Positions 58,843 through 64,000 of a stretch of DNA of 64,000 bases are shown piece after piece. Under the pieces are notes generated by a model. The model searched no databases and was not told where the DNA came from. It was given only the letters and a program-made list of their open reading frames with translations. The stretch lies in NCBI GenBank assembly GCA_023431345.1, contig JAEYWK010000140.1:1-64000 (forward strand). The letters run 5' to 3'. The position numbers were made by a program, and so were the translations under genes. Each line of letters starts with the position of its first letter. The first letter of the stretch is position 1. Source of the stretch: Pseudomonadota bacterium. Lineage in GTDB: Bacteria; Myxococcota_A; Polyangia; Polyangiales; Polyangiaceae.

Positions 58843-60279
58843 TCAAGCTAGGATCGCGTCGAGCTCGCCCGAGCCCGAGCCGCTGCCGAAGTTCTCGGTC
58901 CACGGCTGTTTGTCGCGCACCGCGGCGTTGATCAGGGAGTTGAAGAGCTTGTTGTTGGTGGTGCTTCCAACGTCGACGTAGGCGCCTTGCTTGAGGTAGC
59001 CGCCGCCGCTACCGGCGATGATGTGCGGCACGTTTCTGAACGAATGCGACGGCCCGTCGGCGATTTGGTTCGTCCAGAGAATGACGGAGTGGTCGAGCAG
59101 CCCGCGCGCCTTGAACTGATCGATGCCATACAGCAGCGTCTGCAGGCGAACGACGTCGATTTCGTGGTGAGCATCCTCGGCCGTCTCGTTGTTGCCGGTC
59201 AGCGCATCGCTCTGCACGCGGTGACTGATGTGATGAAATCCCCAGCCCAGATTCGCGTTCGAAGGCACCTGATAGCGCGTTTGGTCCGTCCCGTCGCCGT
59301 GCTGCAACGTGGCCACGCGGTTGAAGTTGCAGGCGAAGGCCAGCGCCACCAGCTCGAGGTGGAGCTTGGCCACGTCTTCGATCATGCCGTTGCTCGTGAA
59401 GGCCAGCCCTTCTTGCAGGGCTTCGAGCTTCGACGTCGACAGGCCGGCTCGAGTGCAGGCGTCGCCCATCTCGCCCATCTTGACCTCGCCGTCGCGGATG
59501 GCGTCGAAATGCTGCTGCAAGCGCTGCCGATCGGCGGCGCTGAGACGGGGCGATGCGAGTAAGCTCTGGAGCTGGTCACGCACGAAGTCGTTCGCGCTCT
59601 TGCGGCGCGCGACGAGCTCTGCGGCGAGCGGATCCGGCACGCCGGGCGCCGTGGTCAGGCCGACGAGCTCGGCGTAGAGCTTGTAGGGGTTCGACTCGGC
59701 GGCTCGGACTTGGCCCATCCCACCGGCTGCGAACGAGATGCGCTCATTGATGTAGCCGCTCTTGGCGCCGGCGTAGAGGGTGAGCGGCTCCGCTCCGGCC
59801 GGGTTGACGAGGCTGCCGATCACCACGTCCGCCGAGGGCCCGGTCGAGTAGGCGAGGTTGCTGGTGCCTGCGGGGAGCGCAGCCGTCAGCACCTGGCACA
59901 TGCCCTGCGCGTGACTGCAGCTCGTGGGGCCTCCCGCCGCAAAGTTGAGACCCTTGATGAACAGCAGCTGCTCGGCATGAGGGGCGAGCACGCTGGTCGC
60001 CTTGTCCGGTTGGGCCGCGAGCGAGGTGCGGGTCAACGGCCCCGTTGCAGCGGGAAAGAACCTTGGCTGGACCACGCCGTTCGCAGCCACGATGAACAGG
60101 CTGAAGACGGGCGCGCTACTCGCCGCCCACGCCGAGCGCTCGGGCAAGCCTTCCAAGAAGGGCAAGCCGATCGCGATGGCGCCGGCCCGCAAGAACGCGC
60201 GCCGATTGACGGCACCCCGATGACCCGGGCCTCGCGGTGCTGGGGAGTTGGCTACGGGCGCGGGGGGCGCGGGCGTCAT
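58843..60279 (-). CDS. DUF1552 (HxxSHH-family) protein with Tat-like signal, pair 2
   Basis: The protein is 478 residues. N-terminal NRRAFLRAGAIAIGLPF is a Tat-type signal. DUF1552 features: FSLFIVAANGVVQPRFFPA, LLFIKGLNFAAG, SCSHAQGMC, ALAFACNFNRVATLQHGDG and HSVILWTNQIADGPSH. ATG 60279 overlaps the DUF1592 stop (ATGA). Same architecture as pair 1 at 42919-44232 but clearly diverged in sequence. Confidence 0.88.
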   Translation of the reverse strand: MTPAPPAPVANSPAPRGPGHRGAVNRRAFLRAGAIAIGLPFLEGLPERSAWAASSAPVFSLFIVAANGVVQPRFFPAATGPLTRTSLAAQPDKATSVLAPHAEQLLFIKGLNFAAGGPTSCSHAQGMCQVLTAALPAGTSNLAYSTGPSADVVIGSLVNPAGAEPLTLYAGAKSGYINERISFAAGGMGQVRAAESNPYKLYAELVGLTTAPGVPDPLAAELVARRKSANDFVRDQLQSLLASPRLSAADRQRLQQHFDAIRDGEVKMGEMGDACTRAGLSTSKLEALQEGLAFTSNGMIEDVAKLHLELVALAFACNFNRVATLQHGDGTDQTRYQVPSNANLGWGFHHISHRVQSDALTGNNETAEDAHHEIDVVRLQTLLYGIDQFKARGLLDHSVILWTNQIADGPSHSFRNVPHIIAGSGGGYLKQGAYVDVGSTTNNKLFNSLINAAVRDKQPWTENFGSGSGSGELDAILA

Positions 60280-62003
60280 GGTTGTGCTCCGACGTGAGTG
60301 CGGAAGACCTCGCTCCGCGCAAGCTCGAGCATGAGGCGTTTGAGTGACCCGTCGCGCTGGCTCACCCCTGCCAGCTCGTCCAACCACGGCAGGTCGGCGG
60401 CGACGATGTCTCGCTGCAGCGCATAGCTCGAGATTTTCTTGGCGTAGCAGAGGTGCGCTTGCCGGCTGTCGGCGATGGCCTCCATGAGCTCAACGTTGTC
60501 TGCAAATTCGCGCCGGCCGTCGTCGAACCGAAAGGAGCCGCTGCTGTCGATCGGCAGCTCATCGGGCCCCTCGGTTTCACGATACTGGCCCATACCGTCG
60601 AAGTGCTCGAAGGCGAAGCCGAGCGGGTTCGAGATTTCGTTGTGGCACTCACCGCCGCAGGCGCTCGTCGCAGCGGTCACTCGATCGCGGTTAGTCAGGC
60701 CCCGTTCCAGAGGCGGTAGCGGGATGAGGTCGCTCAAGGGCGGTGGAAGCCGGAGGCACAGCCCGTCGACACCGAGGGACAGCCCGCGGTGAATCGAATC
60801 GGGCGTTTCATTGATAGAATGCAATGTGAGATACGGTATTTGGGAGAAATAGCCGGCGCGCCGCTCGCCCAAATCTGCTTCGATGAAGCCGCTTTTCGGC
60901 GCGTCGAGGTCGTAGAGCGCGGCGAGACGTGGGCCCATGAAGCCCCGCGTCGACGTCAACATCTCGCGCAAGCCGCCGCCTTGCTGAAACAGCTGGTCGA
61001 AAAACAGGGCGGAGCTCTCCTTCAGCTCGGCGTTCAGGCTCTCTTCATACGTCGGTACACCTGCCTTGATCACCTGATCGTAGCGTGACAGGCGCAGGTA
61101 CTCGCCGTGAAACTCGCGCATCACCGCGCGCGCGGCGCCGTCTTCGAGCATGTGGCTCGCCTCCGCCTCGATGGCTTCAGCGGTGGTGAGCGTCGGCGCT
61201 CTGTCCAGCAGGGCGTCGCTCGGCGTCGCTCCGCGCAGCCAGAGCGAGAGCTTCGCGGCAGCTTCGTAGCCGCTGAGCGGAGCGCCTGTTTCGCCGAGCT
61301 CACTCCGGTAAAGGAACAAGGGTGACTGAAGCAGGCCCCGAATCACCTGGGCTGCGCCTTTGGCGAAGTTGCTCTGTTCACCCGCCAGCGTGGCGCCGAA
61401 ATCGAACAGGCCCTTCAAAGCGCTGACCTCCTCGGCGGTGAGGGGACGGCTGTAGGCGCGTCGCCCGACCGTTTCGATGAAGCCGCTCGCGTCGGTGCCT
61501 GGATAGACGGCGGCCAGCGCGGCTTCCGACGACGTCACCTGCTCCGCCAGCGCCTCGGCGGCGGCCTGAAGCTGACTCCAGCGGCGCGCATCGACGTCCA
61601 GCAAGTGCTCGTTGTTGGAAAAATCGGTTACGCCGACAATGGGCTTTTCGAAGGCCTCCGCCAGCTCGAGCGGCGGCTGCTCGAGCGCGAGCACTTGCTG
61701 CGCGCTGGCAGCCCACTGCGAGTTGGTGAGCCGCACGAAGCGGTAGTGCTTCGGCTCGCCGTGGAGGTTGACGCTGGTGGGCACGCTGGAGCCGCCGCCG
61801 CCGCTCACCCCCGGCTGCGAATCAGTCCCGCCCGTCGCCCCCTGACCCTGATCGGGGTTCTTGTCGGTCTGGGCGCCATGACGCTCGGTGGCTCCGCACC
61901 CAACGAGCACGGTTGCCGGTAGCCCCACCGCGCCAAGGCACACCGCGAGCGCGCCGAGGCGGGGCCGCCGCAAGTTCCAGGTTGACCGTTGACTACGAAG
62001 CAT
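60276..62003 (-). CDS. DUF1592/DUF1588/DUF1585 lipoprotein, pair 2
   Basis: The protein is 575 residues. The lipobox ends at Cys36 (TVLVGCGATE). DUF1587-like N-terminus (YRFVRLTNSQWAASAQQVL), DUF1595 (GRRAYSRPLTAEE), DUF1592 (AAKLSLWLRGATPSDALLD, TSTRGFMGPRLAALYDL), DUF1588 (RGLSLGVDGLC; CGGECHNEISNPLGFAFEHFD) and DUF1585 (LPIDSSGSFRFDDG). The heme-like motif here is CxxxCH, not the CxxCH of pair 1. A 14-bp tandem repeat lies 54-81 bp upstream. It is cotranscribed with the DUF1552 gene. Confidence 0.88.
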   Translation of the reverse strand: MLRSQRSTWNLRRPRLGALAVCLGAVGLPATVLVGCGATERHGAQTDKNPDQGQGATGGTDSQPGVSGGGGSSVPTSVNLHGEPKHYRFVRLTNSQWAASAQQVLALEQPPLELAEAFEKPIVGVTDFSNNEHLLDVDARRWSQLQAAAEALAEQVTSSEAALAAVYPGTDASGFIETVGRRAYSRPLTAEEVSALKGLFDFGATLAGEQSNFAKGAAQVIRGLLQSPLFLYRSELGETGAPLSGYEAAAKLSLWLRGATPSDALLDRAPTLTTAEAIEAEASHMLEDGAARAVMREFHGEYLRLSRYDQVIKAGVPTYEESLNAELKESSALFFDQLFQQGGGLREMLTSTRGFMGPRLAALYDLDAPKSGFIEADLGERRAGYFSQIPYLTLHSINETPDSIHRGLSLGVDGLCLRLPPPLSDLIPLPPLERGLTNRDRVTAATSACGGECHNEISNPLGFAFEHFDGMGQYRETEGPDELPIDSSGSFRFDDGRREFADNVELMEAIADSRQAHLCYAKKISSYALQRDIVAADLPWLDELAGVSQRDGSLKRLMLELARSEVFRTHVGAQP

Positions 62004-62056
62004 CCGCTGGGCCCTCCGCCACTACTGACGCAGTGCTCGGCCGCCAGCGTTTCCGT

Positions 62057-62084
62057 CTCGAGATGTCGCCCTCGAGATGTCGCC
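62057..62084. repeat. Perfect 14-bp tandem repeat upstream of DUF1592 pair 2
   Basis: CTCGAGATGTCGCC is repeated twice head to tail without mismatch. It lies in the 94-bp gap between the convergent oxidoreductase stop and the DUF1592 start, 54 bp upstream of that start on the minus strand, with a CTCGAG palindrome in each unit. It may be a regulatory site. Confidence 0.75.
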
Positions 62085-62097
62085 GTTGACTTTCGGG

Positions 62098-63186
62098 CTA
62101 CCTGCCCTTCAGCCAGTGCGCATAAGGAGGCGGCAAGACGTTTTGCGGGTCCGCTACCCCCAGAGCCTTGGCGGCGTGGTACGGGAAATGCGGGTCGTCG
62201 AGCTCCTTGTGGGCGAGCATGATGAGGTCCGCCTGGCCCTTGGCGATGATGTCCTCGGCTTGTTGCGGCTCGTTGATGAACCAGCCGACGGCCGTGGGTA
62301 TTGCGGCTTCTTCTTTGATGCGCTGGGCGAAAGGCGCCATGAACGCCGGCCCCCACGGCACCCCCGAGACATCGGGCGAGTTGAAGCCGAGGCTCACGTC
62401 GATCAAGTCGAGCCCATTTTGCTTGAAGCGCTTCACGAGCTCGATCGACTCCTCGAACGGCTGGCCTTCGCCGTTGAAATCGCTCACCCCCAGCCGAATG
62501 CTGAGCGGGTATTTCTCCGGCCACACCGCGCGTACCGCCTTGAGGGTGTCGATGAGCAGGCGCGCCCGGTTGTCGAAGCTGCCGCCGTACTCGTCGGTGC
62601 GCTTATTGGCGATGGGAGAGAAGAAGCTCTGCGCCAAGTAGCCGTGCGCAAAATGCAGCAGCAGCCACTCGAAGCCCGCGCTGAGGGCGAGCTTGGCTGC
62701 CGAGACGAAGTGACCTTGCAGCTGCAAGATCTCGTCCTTCGTCATCTCGTGTGGCACGCGCGACAGGTCGCCGCCGAACGCGATGGGCGAAGGCCCGAGC
62801 GGCTCCCAGCCGCGCGGGTCACCCGCCGGAATGTGATCGTCACCTTCCCACGGCCGATTCGCGGAGCCCTTGCGCCCGGCGTGCCCCAGCTGAATGCCCG
62901 GCACCGCGCCGTGGCGCTTCACGAACTTCGCGATCGGCGCCCACGCGGCTGCCTGCTCATCGTTCCACAGCCCAGTGCAGCCGGGCGTGATGCGACCTTC
63001 CGGCGTCACCCCGGTTGCTTCTGCGAACACGAGGGCCGCTCCGCCGACGGCGCGCGCGCCCAAGTGCACGAGCTGCCATTCGTTCGGCACGCCCTCCTCC
63101 GCCGAGTACTGGCACATCGGCGAGACCACGATGCGATTTCGAAGCGATACGTCTTTGAGCTTGAGCGGGGAGAAGAGCTTGGACAT
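62098..63186 (-). CDS. NADH:flavin oxidoreductase, Old Yellow Enzyme family (YqjM/NamA type)
   Basis: The protein is 362 residues, an FMN-binding TIM barrel that reduces activated C=C bonds. SPMCQYSAEEGVPNEWQLVHLGARAVGGAAL carries the YqjM-type regulatory Cys and FMN contacts. GIQLGHAGRKGSANRPWEG, LLLHFAHGYLAQSFFSPIANKRTDEYGGSFDNRARL and a C-terminal VGWF/ADLIMLAHKEL complete the family signature. It reads HFAHGYL where the family usually has HAAHGYL. ATG 63186 is the start. The physiological substrate is unknown. Confidence 0.93.
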   Translation of the reverse strand: MSKLFSPLKLKDVSLRNRIVVSPMCQYSAEEGVPNEWQLVHLGARAVGGAALVFAEATGVTPEGRITPGCTGLWNDEQAAAWAPIAKFVKRHGAVPGIQLGHAGRKGSANRPWEGDDHIPAGDPRGWEPLGPSPIAFGGDLSRVPHEMTKDEILQLQGHFVSAAKLALSAGFEWLLLHFAHGYLAQSFFSPIANKRTDEYGGSFDNRARLLIDTLKAVRAVWPEKYPLSIRLGVSDFNGEGQPFEESIELVKRFKQNGLDLIDVSLGFNSPDVSGVPWGPAFMAPFAQRIKEEAAIPTAVGWFINEPQQAEDIIAKGQADLIMLAHKELDDPHFPYHAAKALGVADPQNVLPPPYAHWLKGR

Positions 63187-63271
63187 GTGCGGTTGCGCGA
63201 AGCTTAGCCGGCTTCTCTGCGAAATTCTGGCTCGTCATGGCTGGGGATCCGCGCCGGTCGGGCGCGAAGCG

Positions 63272-63502
63272 TCAGCCGATGGCCGCGAACCAGGCCTCGC
63301 CGACGGCGGTGAGGTCGTCTTCGCTGATGGCGTCGCCCTCCGGCACGCCGTTGGCAGCGCCGAACGAGAGCACGATGCGCCCGACCGGTACGCCCGCGAG
63401 CAGCACCGTGTAGCTGTCATCCCCCAAAGCCTGGATGGCGTATGTGGCGCCCGAGAACGTCACGGTCTTGGTGTCGAGATCGGCCACTGCTGCAGTCGTC
63501 AT
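63272..63502 (-). CDS. 76-residue uncharacterised protein
   Basis: The protein has 76 residues, acidic and beta-rich: KTVTFSGATYAIQALGDDSYTVLLAGVPVGRIVLSF, then GDAISEDDLTAVGEAWFAAIG. No family recognised; it could be a small soluble dimeric protein. It is divergent from the partial lipoprotein on the right with 136 bp between starts. Confidence 0.6.
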   Translation of the reverse strand: MTTAAVADLDTKTVTFSGATYAIQALGDDSYTVLLAGVPVGRIVLSFGAANGVPEGDAISEDDLTAVGEAWFAAIG

Positions 63503-63638
63503 GTCGCGGCTGCTAACACGGACGATTCACTCGCTCAACCCCGCCGAGGGCACGCCGGATTACGTCCGCTTCGTCGTCCCCGCGCTGGGAGGCGCGCTTG
63601 CTCCTGTCGGTCCGCTCGGGTAACTGCTGGCTGAGAAG

Positions 63639-64000
63639 ATGGCCTCGCGAGTTTCGTCAGTGATCGGGGCGGCGTTTGCTGTCTCGCAGTGCGTCATCAA
63701 GGCTCGCGCGCGGCTCCCCCTGCTCGGGCTCTTCGGCGCTATCGCCTGCAGCGGTTCGGCCTTCTCGTCGGACGGCGTGGGCGGAAAGGGCGCGGGAGGT
63801 CAGCTGAGCGGTGGCAGCAGCGGCGCGAGCTCGGAGGCTGGCGACGGGGGCGAAACAGGAGCGGAGGGCGGGGCAGCGCTCGGCGGACAAGGCGCCGGGG
63901 CCGAAGCAGGCAGCGCCGCGGGCGGAGCGTCGGGCGCGGGCGGCGGGGGCACGGAGCCGTCGTGCGCAGAGTTGGAAGGCCTCACCTACGGCGAGCACTG
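63639..64000 (+). CDS. Lipoprotein, 3'-truncated by the window edge
   Basis: The frame from ATG 63639 is open to the end of the window. The first 120 residues contain a hydrophobic segment and a lipobox ending at Cys37 (LFGAIACSGSA), then a Gly/Ala/Ser/Glu low-complexity linker of about 65 residues and the start of a Cys-containing domain (SCAELEGLTYGEH). Its long N-region suggests that a downstream GTG (63660) may be the true start. The domain identity is off-window. Confidence 0.7.
   Translation, partial: MASRVSSVIGAAFAVSQCVIKARARLPLLGLFGAIACSGSAFSSDGVGGKGAGGQLSGGSSGASSEAGDGGETGAEGGAALGGQGAGAEAGSAAGGASGAGGGGTEPSCAELEGLTYGEH

Noticed and set aside
62077..63207. Plus-strand frame of 376 codons opposite the Old Yellow Enzyme gene
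   Set aside because: The minus-strand frame carries full family signatures; the antisense frame does not.

Overview
The window is a GC-rich, gene-dense bacterial chromosome segment. It very probably comes from a myxobacterium of the class Polyangia (Myxococcota). The grounds are a MYXO-CTERM-type C-terminus on the DUF4114 protein at 2852-4507, two DUF1592/DUF1552 gene pairs, several von Willebrand A (vWA) lipoproteins, and about twenty lipoproteins, many of which carry a Gly/Ala/Ser-rich linker straight after the lipobox. No transposase, phage gene, CRISPR array, rRNA or plasmid function was seen. The 5'-truncated kinase at the left edge (3-1079) is visibly less GC-rich than its surroundings and lies next to a tRNA-Arg gene, so it may be the end of an inserted element.

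Layout, left to right. 1-6.8 kb: kinase fragment, tRNA-Arg(TCT), a cytochrome c lipoprotein with a Crp/Fnr regulator, the DUF4114/MopE/MYXO-CTERM surface protein coupled to an MtfA-type metallopeptidase, a small TonB-C-like lipoprotein, and uppS. 7-15.3 kb: a CreB/CreC-like two-component system divergent from sixA and sspB, then a zinc-ribbon/TPR membrane protein translationally coupled to sppA. 15.2-19.3 kb: a ZIP-permease fusion with a His-rich tail that overlaps sppA tail to tail, a CAP-domain lipoprotein and a DUF1554-like lipoprotein. 19.3-24.7 kb: a complete histidine-degradation operon, hutH-hutU-hutG-hutI, on the minus strand. 24.8-33.3 kb: FG-GAP lipoproteins, an SRPBCC-ArsR operon with a perfect palindromic operator, a second DUF1554-like lipoprotein, a large membrane protein and two alpha/beta-hydrolase lipoproteins. 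33.3-35.6 kb: a beta-propeller/MoaD-like pair and a fatty-acid desaturase.

35.9-41.8 kb: a minus-strand operon of three vWA lipoproteins and one Met-repeat lipoprotein, divergent from a Cys-rich lipoprotein. The three vWA proteins share an undescribed-looking Cys-containing C-terminal module. 41.9-52.3 kb: small conserved proteins, DUF1592/DUF1552 pair 1, a TerB-like protein, a 42-residue membrane protein, an OmpA/TSP3 outer-membrane protein, a diheme peroxidase-like protein and a zinc-metalloprotease lipoprotein. 52.4-58.6 kb: a DUF808 protein behind a three-half-site operator array, a second zinc-ribbon/TPR protein, a two-HTH regulator, an AraC regulator and an amrS-like radical-SAM gene broken by one frameshift. 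58.8-64 kb: DUF1592/DUF1552 pair 2, an Old Yellow Enzyme family oxidoreductase, a 76-residue protein and a lipoprotein cut by the right edge.

Taken together, the window is mainly cell-envelope and surface biology: lipoproteins, electron-transfer proteins, adhesion-type domains and proteases. One clear catabolic operon (hut) and ordinary housekeeping genes (uppS, sspB, sppA) are also present. Nothing here is proven to be a new system. The best candidates for one are the vWA operon with its shared C-terminal module, the acidic lipoprotein signal with low-complexity tether, the ZIP-permease fusion, and the propeller/MoaD pair.
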